DNA of 64,000 nt from Microbacterium esteraromaticum. GTDB lineage: Bacteria; Actinomycetota; Actinomycetes; Actinomycetales; Microbacteriaceae. Position 1 is the stretch's first letter; every line of letters starts with the position of its first letter. Shown here piece after piece: positions 21,049-29,784 of the stretch. The position numbers were made by a program, and so were the translations under genes. Location: positions 806,001 to 870,000 of the forward strand of contig NZ_JAFBBS010000001.1 of assembly GCF_016907315.1 (NCBI RefSeq). The letters are read 5' to 3'. Under the pieces are notes generated by a model. It was not told the DNA's origin, did not search any database, and saw only the letters and a list, made by a program, of their open reading frames with translations.

Positions 21049-21579
21049 ATGACCTTTCGCTTCGACTTCGCTCCAACGCCGTTCGGCGACGCGCTCGCGG
21101 TGTTCTCGGATGCAGGCATCGTGAGCTTCGACCTCTCGGAGTCGGCGGATCCGAGCGTGCCGTGGCTGCTCGAGAGCGTCACTCGACGCCTCGGCGCGGT
21201 ACCCGAGCCGGAGCCTGGTGCCGCGGACGAGCTGACCGAGGCCCTCGACGCGTACTTCGACGGCGAGCCGGTGCGCTTCGATGAGCGCTTCGCCTTCGAC
21301 TGGAGGCTCGTCGACGGGTTCGCCCGGTCGGCGCTGCAGGCCGTCTGCGAGATCCCCTGGGGTGAGACGATGAGCTACGGCGAGGTCGCGGTCATCGCCG
21401 GTAGCCCGGGAGCGGCACGAGCGGTGGGCACGGCGTGCCGGCTCACCCCTCTCTCGGTCGTGGTTCCGGTGCACCGGGTCATCCGCTCCGACGGCACGCC
21501 CGGCCATTACGGTGCGTACCCCGAACGCAAGCGCTACCTGCTCGATCTCGAGCGCGACGCCTCGGCATCGCGCTCATGA
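21049..21579 (+). CDS. Alkyltransferase-like protein (O6-alkylguanine transferase fold, acceptor Cys replaced by Val)
   Basis: A 176-residue member of the Ogt/MGMT family. The DNA-binding half is well kept: IPWGETMSYGEVA (Tyr110, phosphate-rotating tyrosine), the helix-turn-helix with the arginine finger GAARAVGTA (Arg124), and the RV(I) strand. The acceptor motif is PVHR at 140-143 where active enzymes have PCHR, and the preceding Asn-Pro is Thr-Pro. Without the cysteine it cannot accept an alkyl group. Alkyltransferase-like proteins with Trp, Ser or Ala at this site bind O6-alkylguanine and hand it to nucleotide-excision repair. Unlike typical short ATLs it keeps the N-terminal domain (1-85). 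Start: GGGGG and a CAGGAT hexamer lie immediately upstream. Confidence 0.88.
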   Translation: MTFRFDFAPTPFGDALAVFSDAGIVSFDLSESADPSVPWLLESVTRRLGAVPEPEPGAADELTEALDAYFDGEPVRFDERFAFDWRLVDGFARSALQAVCEIPWGETMSYGEVAVIAGSPGAARAVGTACRLTPLSVVVPVHRVIRSDGTPGHYGAYPERKRYLLDLERDASASRS

Positions 21580-21586
21580 AAGAAGT

Positions 21587-21615
21587 GGAGCCCGGCGTGT
21601 AGGCCGCCGGGCTCC
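21587..21615. terminator. Hairpin terminator
   Basis: GGAGCCCGGC and GCCGGGCTCC (10 bp) lie between the ends of the convergent ATL gene and the symporter gene. Confidence 0.8.
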
Positions 21616-21664
21616 GCTCCTGCCGCGCTGGGGACACGGCACTCGGGTATCTCTGGGGAGAGTT

Positions 21665-23272
21665 CTAGTGCTCCACCGCTTTCTCGGCACCATAGCCGGT
21701 GAGCGAACGGACTTCCATCTCGGCGGCGAGGGCACGCGACTCCGCCGTCCTCGCCGTGACGGTGCCGATCCACCCGAGCAGGAACCCGAGGGGGATCGAG
21801 ATGATGCCCGGGTTGTTCAGCGGGAAGATCGCGATGTCGATGCCGGGGATCATCGCCTTCTCGTTGCCCGAGAAGACCGGCGAGATCACGATCAGGCCGA
21901 TGGCCGCGATCAGACCGCCGTACATGCTCCACACTGCACCGCGCGTGTTGAAGCGCTTCCAGAACAGCGAGTAGAGGATCGTCGGCAGGTTGGCCGAGGC
22001 CGCGATCGCGAACGCGAGGGCGACGAGGAAGGCGATGTTCTGGCCCTGCGCGCCGATTCCGCCGATGATGGCGAGGATGCCGATCACGATCACCGTGCGG
22101 CGTGCGACCTTGACCTCGCCCGCGGGGTCGGCGTTCTGGCCGCGCTTGATCACGTTCGCGTAGATGTCGTGCGCGAACGATGCGGCGGCCGTGATCGTGA
22201 GCCCCGCGACGACCGCAAGGATCGTGGCGAACGCCACCGCAGAGATGAAGCCCATCAGCAGCGAGCCGCCGAGCGCCTGCGCGAGCAGCGGAGCCGCCGA
22301 GTTGACTCCACCCGGCGCCGCCGCGATCGTCTCCGGGCCGACCAGCGCCCCCGCTCCGTAGCCGAGCACGAGGGTGAGCAGGTAGAAACCGCCGATCAGC
22401 CAGATCGCCCAGACCACCGACTTGCGTGCCTCCTTCGCGGTCGGCACCGTGTAGAACCGCATCAGCACGTGCGGAAGCCCTGCGGTGCCGAGCACGAGAG
22501 CCATGCCCAGCGAGAGGAAGTCGAGCGGGTTCGCCCCGTACTGCAGACCCGGGCCGAGGATCTTGTCGCCGTTGGGCGAGTTGTCGACGGCGGTCTCGAG
22601 CAGGGTGTTCAGGTTGAATCCGTGCAGCGCGAGCACCCACACGGTCATCGCCACGGCGCCCGCGATGAGCAGCACCGCCTTGACGATCTGAACCCAGGTG
22701 GTGCCCTTCATTCCGCCGATCAGCACATAGACGATCATCAGCACGCCGACGATCGCGATGACGAGCGACTGACCGAGCTTGTCGTCGATGCCGAGAAGCA
22801 GCGACACGAGCCCGCCTGCACCCGACATCTGCGCCAGCAGATAGAAGAAGCACACCGCAAGGGTGGTGAGCGCCGCCGCCATGCGCACCGGGCGCTGCTT
22901 CAGCCGGAAGGAGAGCACGTCGGCCATCGTGAACTTGCCGGTGTTGCGCATCATCTCGGCGACGAGCAGCAGCGCCACCAGCCAGGCCACGAGGAAGCCG
23001 ATCGAGTAGAGGAATCCGTCGTAGCCGTTGATCGCGATGGCGCCGCAGATTCCGAGGAACGAGGCGGCCGAGAGATAGTCGCCGGCGATCGCGAAGCCGT
23101 TCTGGGTGCCGCTGAAGGATCGACCGGCCGCGTAGTAGTCGGCCGCCGTCTTGTTGTTGCGACTGGCCCGGATCACGATGAACAGGGTCACCGCCACGAA
23201 TGCGCCGAAGATCGCGATGTTGAGCACGGGATCGTTCTTGACCGCTTCCGCAGCCACGGGAATGGTCGTCAT
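21665..23272 (-). CDS. actP: Cation/acetate symporter (SSS family)
   Basis: A 535-residue sodium:solute symporter with about 13 hydrophobic segments. The family signature YYAAGRSFSGTQNGFAIAGD (46-65), followed by YLSAASFLGICG, is typical of ActP/MctC monocarboxylate carriers, as are FTMADVLSFRLKQRPVR and GTAGLPHVLMRFYTVP. It should import acetate and similar short acids with a cation. The ATG overlaps the DUF485 stop by 4 nt. The DUF485-symporter order and a divergent RamA-like regulator match the C. glutamicum monocarboxylate uptake locus. Substrate preference is inferred. Confidence 0.93.
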   Translation of the reverse strand: MTTIPVAAEAVKNDPVLNIAIFGAFVAVTLFIVIRASRNNKTAADYYAAGRSFSGTQNGFAIAGDYLSAASFLGICGAIAINGYDGFLYSIGFLVAWLVALLLVAEMMRNTGKFTMADVLSFRLKQRPVRMAAALTTLAVCFFYLLAQMSGAGGLVSLLLGIDDKLGQSLVIAIVGVLMIVYVLIGGMKGTTWVQIVKAVLLIAGAVAMTVWVLALHGFNLNTLLETAVDNSPNGDKILGPGLQYGANPLDFLSLGMALVLGTAGLPHVLMRFYTVPTAKEARKSVVWAIWLIGGFYLLTLVLGYGAGALVGPETIAAAPGGVNSAAPLLAQALGGSLLMGFISAVAFATILAVVAGLTITAAASFAHDIYANVIKRGQNADPAGEVKVARRTVIVIGILAIIGGIGAQGQNIAFLVALAFAIAASANLPTILYSLFWKRFNTRGAVWSMYGGLIAAIGLIVISPVFSGNEKAMIPGIDIAIFPLNNPGIISIPLGFLLGWIGTVTARTAESRALAAEMEVRSLTGYGAEKAVEH

Positions 23273-23616
23273 AGCCGGGCCTCCGCCTTCTCGAGCTCGT
23301 CACGGATCTCGGTCGCAATGGGGTCCAGCCGGCGATTCGCGAATGACACGTACGCCATCGTGATCACGAAGGTCGTGACGAACTGCCCGAGTCCCATGAG
23401 CAGTCCGACCGTGATATCACCCCAGACGCGCTGGCTCATGAAATCGGTCGCGAAAGCGGCCAGTAGAACGTAGACGAAATACCAGAGGAGGAAGAACGCG
23501 GCCATAGGGAAGATGAATGACCGCTGGAGTCGCCTCAGTCCCTGGAACCTCTCGGATTCGTCGACAGCGATGTAGTCGATTCCGTGAGAGGAATCGCCCG
23601 TCGTCGGGTCTGTCAT
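23269..23616 (-). CDS. DUF485 membrane protein, symporter partner
   Basis: A 115-residue protein with two transmembrane segments (FIFPMAAFFLLWYFVYVLLA and VGLLMGLGQFVTTFVITMAY), the DUF485 pattern. DUF485 genes regularly precede acetate-type symporters and are thought to assist them. The ATG at 23616 is chosen because AAGGAGG lies 6 nt upstream; a longer frame is less likely. Overlaps actP by 4 nt. Confidence 0.92.
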   Translation of the reverse strand: MTDPTTGDSSHGIDYIAVDESERFQGLRRLQRSFIFPMAAFFLLWYFVYVLLAAFATDFMSQRVWGDITVGLLMGLGQFVTTFVITMAYVSFANRRLDPIATEIRDELEKAEARL

Positions 23617-23725
23617 GGGGCCTCCTTGCCACATGTCCTTCATCGCGTGTCGGGGCGACACGCGATGGTATCGTCGACGCTACGAAACCGGCGGGTTCGG
23701 TCGTCACCCCCGAAAGTTGGTAACA

Positions 23726-24580
23726 GTGGAAGCCGAGAAGCGCATCGGAACCGCCGAGGATCTCGTTGCCGACGGCGTGCGCGAGCTCGCCAGACGCACC
23801 CGGTTCCCGGTGGCCTTCGGAGGCCTCATCGAAGACGGCGTGGTCCGGGTCACGAGCATCGTCGGAAACCGAACGCACAGCCTCGACGGCCTCAACGTGC
23901 GCCCGGAACGCGGGCTCGGCGGGCGCGCGATGATCGAGCTGCGCCCCCGGATGACGAACAACTACCGCACGTCGCAGCAGATCACCCACGACTACGACGT
24001 GTTCGTGCTGGGAGAGGGGCTGCGCACGCTGCTCGCGCTGCCGATCGTCGTGGAGGGCCGTCCGCGAGGCGTGCTCTACGCCGGCGCGTGGGAGGAGTCG
24101 GAGATCGGCGGCGTGACCACCGCTCCTGCGATGAGCGTCGCACAGAACATCGCCAACGAGCTGCACATCCGCGACGAGGTCGAGCGTCGCCTCCGGGCGA
24201 TGCGCCCCGAGCCGGCGCTCGACGCCACCCATCTCGAAGACATCAGGGAGAGCTTCGCCGAGCTGCGCAGCATCGCGGCATCCGTCACGGACGAGGCGGT
24301 GCGCGAACGGATCGCCGCCGTGGAGCGGCGCCTTGTCGGAGCATCGTCAGCCGAGCCGGCACCGACGACGGGGTCGGTTGGCACGGTCCGCCTCTCCCCC
24401 CGCGAGACCGACGTGCTCGCCTGCGCCGCGCTCGGCGCGACGAATGCGGAGATCGCATCTCAGCTCGGTCTGCGAGAAGGCACGGTGAAGGCGTATCTCG
24501 GCGCGGCGATGTCGAAACTCGATGCATCGACGCGGCACGCCGCTGTCGCGCGGGCTCGACGCGCCGGCCTTCTTCCCTGA
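23726..24580 (+). CDS. LuxR-type regulator with GAF domain, RamA-like
   Basis: A 284-residue regulator. The N-terminal 160 residues look like a GAF domain (RFPVAFGGLIEDGVVRVTSI, LRTLLALPIVVEGRPRGVLY). A helical linker follows, then a C-terminal LuxR helix-turn-helix LSPRETDVLACAALGATNAEIASQL with REGTVKAYLGAAMSKL. Length and build match RamA (282 aa), the acetate-metabolism activator of Corynebacterium. It is divergent from the DUF485-actP operon with about 110 bp between, so it probably regulates acetate uptake. GTG start with a weak RBS; a TTG 9 nt upstream is an alternative. Confidence 0.87.
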   Translation: MEAEKRIGTAEDLVADGVRELARRTRFPVAFGGLIEDGVVRVTSIVGNRTHSLDGLNVRPERGLGGRAMIELRPRMTNNYRTSQQITHDYDVFVLGEGLRTLLALPIVVEGRPRGVLYAGAWEESEIGGVTTAPAMSVAQNIANELHIRDEVERRLRAMRPEPALDATHLEDIRESFAELRSIAASVTDEAVRERIAAVERRLVGASSAEPAPTTGSVGTVRLSPRETDVLACAALGATNAEIASQLGLREGTVKAYLGAAMSKLDASTRHAAVARARRAGLLP

Positions 24581-24669
24581 CAGACGAAGACGCATTCACG
24601 GCGCATTCATTTCCGGAAATGCACGTCGGCGATTGCACGGCCCATATGAGATCAAATACTGTTTTCCGT

Positions 24670-25014
24670 ATGGCTCGAAGAATTGTGCACCAGCTTGTCG
24701 ACGATATCGATGGAACGCTGCTCGACGTGGGCGAAGGAGAGACCGTCCATTTCGCGCTGAATGGTGTCGCCTATGAGATCGATCTGACGAATTCACATGC
24801 TCAGGAGATGCGCGACGCCCTCGCCCCGTACATCGATGCGGGTCGCCGCGCTGCCGGTTCCAGCGCAGCCCGTCCGTCCGCTCCGCGTCGCCGAGCGGCA
24901 CGCAGCTCGGAGACGGTCGAGATCCGCGAATGGGCGAAGAAGCAGGGGCTGAAGGTCTCGGAGCGCGGGCGCATCGCGGCCGACGTTCTCGAGGCATACC
25001 ACGCAGCTCACTGA
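24670..25014 (+). CDS. lsr2: Nucleoid-associated protein Lsr2
   Basis: A 114-residue H-NS-like protein that binds AT-rich DNA, bridges it and silences foreign genes. The N-terminal dimerisation domain MARRIVHQLVDDIDGT with YEIDLTNSHAQEMRDAL is clear. A basic linker (RPSAPRRRAARSS) and the C-terminal DNA-binding domain EIREWAKKQGLKVSERGRI follow. The family RGR AT-hook-like motif is present as ERGRIAADV. TACTGT (24657-24662) ends 7 nt before the ATG, indicating a leaderless transcript. The upstream sequence is unusually AT-rich for this genome, suiting autoregulation. Confidence 0.96.
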   Translation: MARRIVHQLVDDIDGTLLDVGEGETVHFALNGVAYEIDLTNSHAQEMRDALAPYIDAGRRAAGSSAARPSAPRRRAARSSETVEIREWAKKQGLKVSERGRIAADVLEAYHAAH

Positions 25015-25030
25015 CATCTGACGGATCCGA

Positions 25031-25063
25031 AGAGCGGGCTGCCCTCCGGGGCGGCCCGCTCTT
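25031..25063 (+). terminator. lsr2 terminator
   Basis: AGAGCGGGCTGCC and GGCGGCCCGCTCTT form a strong stem followed by TTCTG, 17 bp past the lsr2 stop. Confidence 0.8.
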
Positions 25064-25100
25064 TCTGCGTGTGCCCTTGCCGGCGGATAGATCGCGAAAT

Positions 25101-25124
25101 GGACGCCACCCTCCGGCGGCGTCC
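25101..25124 (-). terminator. Hairpin after tRNA-Arg
   Basis: GGACGCC and GGCGTCC (7 bp) lie 13 bp beyond the 3' end of tRNA-Arg on the minus strand. Confidence 0.55.
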
Positions 25125-25136
25125 TCTTCGTCATCG

Positions 25137-25210
25137 TGCCCTCGACAGGATTCGAACCTGCGACCTGCCCTTTAGGAGAGGGCCGCTCTATCCGACTGAG
25201 CTACGAAGGC
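25137..25210 (-). tRNA. tRNA-Arg(CCT)
   Basis: A 74-nt cloverleaf on the minus strand. Acceptor arms are GCCTTCG and CGAGGGC, discriminator A. The anticodon stem GCCCT/AGGGC closes loop CTCCTAA with anticodon CCT, reading the rare AGG codon. The T arm has GGTTCGAATCC. CCA is not encoded. Confidence 0.95.
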
Positions 25211-25239
25211 GCCAGACAAGTCTAGTCGCCGCCTTGCCG

Positions 25240-25737
25240 CTATGCCGCCAGCGCGAGGTAGCGCTCCCAGACCGGATCGCCCCGCTCGGCCCCGCGGACC
25301 ACCCACGTCCCACCGTGCGGAGGTCTGGGGGTTCGGCGCAGCTCCCACCCCATCTCCTGCGGCGTGCGGTCGCTCTTCGCGTTGTTGCAGCGAAGGCAGC
25401 ACGCGACGAGGTTCTCCCAGCTGTCCGCTCCCCCACGGGAGCGCGGCATGACGTGGTCAATGGTGGATGCTGTCTTGCCGCAGTATCCGCACCTGTGGTC
25501 ATCGCGGCGAAGCACCCCCCGCCGGGTGACGGGCTGCCGACGGGCGGTCGGCACCCGCACGTAGCGCGTGAGCAGGATCACCACCGGCCGGTCGTAGCGT
25601 CTGAGTCCGGCGATGACGGGATCGTCCTCGACGCGCTCGATGACGCTGGCCTTCTCATTCATCACGAGGACCATCGCCCTCTTGAAAGAGACCACCGTGA
25701 GCGGTTCGTATCCGGCGTTCAGGACCAGTGTGCGCAT
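25240..25737 (-). CDS. HNH endonuclease family protein
   Basis: A 165-residue protein with a zinc-supported HNH nuclease core: CGYC, then STIDHVMPRSRGGADSWENL, then CCLRCNNAKSDRTPQEMGW. The N-terminal half (MRTLVLNAGYEPLTVVSFKR and VRVPTARRQPVTRRGVLRRD) is the conserved region of a chromosomally encoded actinobacterial HNH family, which argues against an intron-borne nuclease. The ATG at 25737 is chosen because GAGAGG lies 9 nt upstream. The function is unknown; nicking or repair roles are possible. Confidence 0.88.
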   Translation of the reverse strand: MRTLVLNAGYEPLTVVSFKRAMVLVMNEKASVIERVEDDPVIAGLRRYDRPVVILLTRYVRVPTARRQPVTRRGVLRRDDHRCGYCGKTASTIDHVMPRSRGGADSWENLVACCLRCNNAKSDRTPQEMGWELRRTPRPPHGGTWVVRGAERGDPVWERYLALAA

Positions 25738-25827
25738 CGTCGTCATCCTCTCGATCCGCCGGGATGGCTTCCCGGCACTCTCGACTCACACGCCGTCGAG
25801 CGGATCAGAAGGAACGCGGATACGAAG

Positions 25828-25855
25828 AAAGGCGCTGTCTAGAGACAGCGCCTTT
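25828..25855 (-). terminator. Long perfect hairpin, probable terminator of the M23 gene
   Basis: AAAGGCGCTGTCT and AGACAGCGCCTTT are perfect 13-bp arms with a 2-nt centre. They lie downstream of the M23 peptidase gene and about 90 bp upstream of the HNH start on the minus strand. Confidence 0.7.
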
Positions 25856-25949
25856 CGCGCTCGGTCAGACCGAGTCGGATCTGCGGGCGTTGCCGAAGGA
25901 CCAGACGACCGAGCGCATCCATGGTGCGGATGCCCGGTATCGAATCCAT
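25839..25949 (-). CDS. Possible small ORF (36 aa)
   Basis: The frame starts MDSIPGIRTMDALGRLVL, is rich in Arg/Leu and ends LTERERRCL. GGGAG lies 7 nt before the ATG, a good spacing. The stop codon falls inside the 25828-25855 hairpin, so the peptide would end within the terminator. It could be a leader peptide for the HNH gene or chance; only the RBS supports it. Confidence 0.2.
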   Translation of the reverse strand: MDSIPGIRTMDALGRLVLRQRPQIRLGLTERERRCL

Positions 25950-26042
25950 CAGCTTCTCCCGTCCGTTCGACGACGGGTTCAGGGTAACCCATCCACGTGA
26001 ACGAGGGACGTACCGAGGCTGAACGCCGCGGTGAGGCGTCGG

Positions 26043-26876
26043 TCAGCCGGCGTTGGCGCGGAGCCAGCCGATCGGCTCGACGATCGAGCCGTTGATCCTC
26101 ACCTCGAAGTGCAGGTGAGCGCCGTACGAACGACCGGTGTTGCCGACCTTGCCGATGAACTGCCCCGCCTCGACCGTCTGACCGGCCTGCACGCCGCGGG
26201 TGCCGTTCGTCATGTGCGCGTATGTGGTGGACACTCGCTTGCCGCCGACGACCGAGTCGATCACGACCGCGACGCCGTAGGCTCCGTAGCTCTCGGACGA
26301 GACGCGCACCACGCCGCTGGTGGCCGCGAAGATCGGGGTGCCGGCGGGAGCGACCATGTCAGCACCCTCGTGGCCGCCGCCGACCGTGCGGCTGACGTAA
26401 TACGAGCCCTGCGGCAGCGGGTAGCGCACTGCGCCGGACCCCGCAGAGATGAGGCGCAGGTCGGCGTCGCTGATCTTGCCGCCGGTGTTCGAGGACACTC
26501 GGGCCGCCGCAGCAGCTGCGGCCGCAGCTGCAGCGGCGCGCTTCTTGGCAGCTTCCTCCGCCTGCTTCTTCGCGATCTCGTCGGGCGTGGTCGCGGAGTA
26601 GGTGCCGCGCTCCATCGGGGCGCTGGTCGCCTCAGAGGCGACGACGAGCGACTGGGCGTCGTCGAAGGCCATCTGCTGCAGAGTGGCCGCCTCGGAGGGC
26701 AGGGGCTTGGCGGACGCCAGAGCGGGAAGGGCGACGCCGGCGACGAGGGCGCACACAGCGCCGAGGATCGCGACGGTGCGCATGGGCTTGACGCTCGAGC
26801 GGGCTGCACGGGGTGCTCGACGTCGGGTCGGCTCCAGGTTGCCAGCGGACTCGGTCGGGACGATTTCTTCGGCCAA
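26043..26876 (-). CDS. M23-family peptidoglycan endopeptidase, membrane-anchored
   Basis: A 277-residue protein. A basic cytoplasmic N-terminus leads into one transmembrane or signal segment (MRTVAILGAVCALVAGVALP, about 32-52). A low-complexity coiled stretch follows (EIAKKQAEEAAKKRA then an alanine run). The C-terminal M23 domain has the zinc and catalytic residues GGGHEGADM, TYAHM and YGAHLHFEV. It should cut peptide cross-links in the wall and act in growth or division. The start codon is TTG at 26876, supported by GGAGGA 8 nt upstream. Confidence 0.92.
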   Translation of the reverse strand: MAEEIVPTESAGNLEPTRRRAPRAARSSVKPMRTVAILGAVCALVAGVALPALASAKPLPSEAATLQQMAFDDAQSLVVASEATSAPMERGTYSATTPDEIAKKQAEEAAKKRAAAAAAAAAAAARVSSNTGGKISDADLRLISAGSGAVRYPLPQGSYYVSRTVGGGHEGADMVAPAGTPIFAATSGVVRVSSESYGAYGVAVVIDSVVGGKRVSTTYAHMTNGTRGVQAGQTVEAGQFIGKVGNTGRSYGAHLHFEVRINGSIVEPIGWLRANAG

Positions 26877-27126
26877 AAGGGATTCCTCCTGCGCCTCCGC
26901 GCTTCGGGCAGCGCAGGCTCGTCAGCAATGTCGTTTCTCGGGCACGTATGTCACACGGCACGTTGTGCGAACTCTTCGCGAAGACGACGAGCCAGGGAGG
27001 CGATCTTCGCGATGCGTCATCGGCGGGCTTCTTCTCCGACGACCTCACCGACGTTACCTGAAGATAACGATTCTGTCACCCTGCGAACCTGGCAATCATC
27101 TCCACAGGCCGAGGATGACCCTCTGA
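26877..27126. other. 250-bp upstream region of the M23 gene
   Basis: No gene seen. On the minus strand GTTA-tcttcagg-TAAC (27053-27068) is an inverted repeat containing a possible -10 (TATCTT), which would give a 5' leader of roughly 180 nt. I looked for the c-di-AMP (ydaO) riboswitch often found before wall hydrolases and did not recognise its conserved blocks. Confidence 0.3.
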
Positions 27127-27828
27127 TCAGGCGTTCTCTCCCACGAGGAAGATGTGCGAGGCGAGCTCGACCGGCAGCTCCAGACCCTCGTCGCGACCGT
27201 CCATCTGGATCAGGACGTACCCCTCGCTGTAGCGGTAGTCGCCGCTCGCCCCCGGCACGACCCCGGCGTCGCGCAGCTGCTCGAGCAGGTCAGGACTGAC
27301 CTGAGCGGGCTCGGCGAGGCGGCGCACGGTGCCCGTGATCGGACCGCCCGCAGCATCCAGCTTCTTGACCAGACCCACCACACCCGTCTCGAAGGCCGGC
27401 GTCTCGACATCGCCCAGCTGGTCGAGTCCGGGGATCGGGTTGCCGTATGGCGACTCGGTCGGGTGGCCCAGCAGCTCGACGAGACGGCGCTCGACCTGCT
27501 CGCTCATGACGTGCTCCCACCGGCAGGCCTCTTCGTGGACGTATGCCCAGTCGAGGCCGATCACGTCGGACAGCAGGCGCTCGGCGAGGCGATGCTTGCG
27601 CATCACGTCGACGGCCTTGCGGCGACCGTCATCGGTCAGCTCGAGTCGGCGGTCTTCAGAGACGACGACCAGACCGTCCCGCTCCATACGACCCACGGTC
27701 TGCGACACCGTGGGTCCGGAGTGACCGAGACGCTCGGAGATGCGCGCACGCAGCGGCACGATGTTCTCCTCCTCGAGCTCGAGGATGGTGCGCAGATACA
27801 TCTCTGTGGTGTCGATCAGATCGGTCAT
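27127..27828 (-). CDS. dtxR: DtxR/IdeR iron-dependent repressor
   Basis: A 233-residue metal-sensing regulator. The N-terminal winged helix has the recognition helix segment SGPTVSQTVGRMERDGL. All DtxR metal ligands are present at the DtxR numbering: Met10, Cys102, Glu105, His106 (site 2) and His79, Glu83, His98 (site 1). The Cys at 102 marks the iron type over the manganese type (MntR). The C-terminal part is an SH3-like domain. It should repress siderophore and iron-uptake genes when Fe2+ is ample. GGAGGG precedes the ATG. An iron-box-like palindrome at 27847-27865 overlaps its own presumed -10 (TAGGCT), so autoregulation is likely. Confidence 0.95.
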   Translation of the reverse strand: MTDLIDTTEMYLRTILELEEENIVPLRARISERLGHSGPTVSQTVGRMERDGLVVVSEDRRLELTDDGRRKAVDVMRKHRLAERLLSDVIGLDWAYVHEEACRWEHVMSEQVERRLVELLGHPTESPYGNPIPGLDQLGDVETPAFETGVVGLVKKLDAAGGPITGTVRRLAEPAQVSPDLLEQLRDAGVVPGASGDYRYSEGYVLIQMDGRDEGLELPVELASHIFLVGENA

Positions 27829-27846
27829 TCATGCCCTCCGGGGTTC

Positions 27847-29038
<1,192 letters not shown>

Positions 29039-29056
29039 GATCCCGCCGAACAGCGT

Positions 29057-29086
29057 GAGGCCCCTCCTGGGATCAGGAGGGGCCTC
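29057..29086. terminator. Bidirectional hairpin terminator
   Basis: GAGGCCCCTCCTG and CAGGAGGGGCCTC (13 bp, 4-nt loop) lie between the convergent serC and the DUF3027 gene. Confidence 0.85.
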
Positions 29087-29121
29087 ATTCCGTTCTCAGA
29101 CCCGGACGTCGGGCCCCGGGG

Positions 29122-29784
29122 CTACTCGGATTCGTCGTCCTCGGCCTCGGGGTCCTCGTCCTCGTCCTCGTCGTCGGATTCGTCGTCCTCGGAGTCCTCG
29201 TCCTCGGAGTCGGAGTCCTCGTCCTCGGAGTCGGAGTCCTCGTCGTCCTCGTCGTCGTCCTCGTCGTCGGACTCGTCCTCGTCGAGCTCGTCGATGTCGA
29301 CCCCGTCGACGTCGCCAGCGTGCAGACGGGGCGAGACATCATCCTCGTCCTCGATGTCCTCGTCCTCGTCCGACTCGTCGTCGTCGTCCAGCCCGCCGTC
29401 CTCGGAGTCGTCGTCGGAGGCATCCGAATCGCTCTCGGCGGCATCCGCCTCGGCCTGAGCCGCGAGCTCCGCCTGGTGTGCGCGGTACTCGGCCAGCCGC
29501 TCGGCCCACGGCACCCAGTCGGGTGCGAGCAGCGCGCCCTCGCCGGGCATCAGCTCCACCTCGAGGACGGTCGGCGCGGAGTCGTCGACCTGGGCGACCG
29601 TGACCGTCCAGAACCAGCCTGGATAGCCGGGCAGACGGTTCTCGAAGCGCAGCGAGACAGCCCCGCTCTCTTCGACGGTGTGGCCGGCAACCGGGCCGAC
29701 GGTCGATGCGGGGGTGATCTCGTACAGCGCGGCGAGCGCGAGGTCGCGGGTCGCGGCGGCGAGGTCGTCAGGCTTCGAGGTCAT
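29122..29784 (-). CDS. DUF3027 protein with long Asp/Glu/Ser tail
   Basis: A 220-residue protein. Residues 1-110 hold the DUF3027-type domain (LALAALYEITPASTVGPV, PGYPGWFWTVTVAQVDDS, LMPGEGALLAPDWVPWAERL). The remaining half is almost entirely Asp, Glu and Ser, disordered and strongly acidic. Part of the tail is coded by a 21-bp tandem repeat (29206-29247). The gene overlaps the 3' end of the cold-shock gene by 17 nt on the same strand, so they are coupled. The function is unknown; the WVPW segment with an acidic tail suggests protein or nucleic-acid interaction (inference). Confidence 0.85.
   Translation of the reverse strand: MTSKPDDLAAATRDLALAALYEITPASTVGPVAGHTVEESGAVSLRFENRLPGYPGWFWTVTVAQVDDSAPTVLEVELMPGEGALLAPDWVPWAERLAEYRAHQAELAAQAEADAAESDSDASDDDSEDGGLDDDDESDEDEDIEDEDDVSPRLHAGDVDGVDIDELDEDESDDEDDDEDDEDSDSEDEDSDSEDEDSEDDESDDEDEDEDPEAEDDESE
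29206..29247 (-). repeat. 21-bp tandem repeat coding DSEDEDS
   Basis: GGAGTCGGAGTCCTCGTCCTC is present twice head to tail with partial copies on both sides, in frame, encoding a 7-residue acidic repeat in the DUF3027 protein tail. Slippage here would change tail length without a frameshift. Confidence 0.85.

Noticed and set aside
17061..21284. Two plus-strand frames of about 700 codons opposite the helicase-nuclease
   Set aside because: Antisense shadows; composition dominated by Arg, Gly, Glu and His with no recognisable fold.
21512..23473. A 653-codon plus-strand frame opposite actP
   Set aside because: Antisense shadow of a clear membrane transporter.
26877..27126. c-di-AMP (ydaO) riboswitch before the M23 peptidase gene
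   Set aside because: Such switches precede many wall hydrolases, but I could not find the conserved blocks. A covariance-model search would settle it.
29122..29444. Repetitive GAC/GTC tract as a possible CRISPR-like or mobile repeat
   Set aside because: It is the in-frame codon repeat of an acidic protein tail, with no spacer structure.
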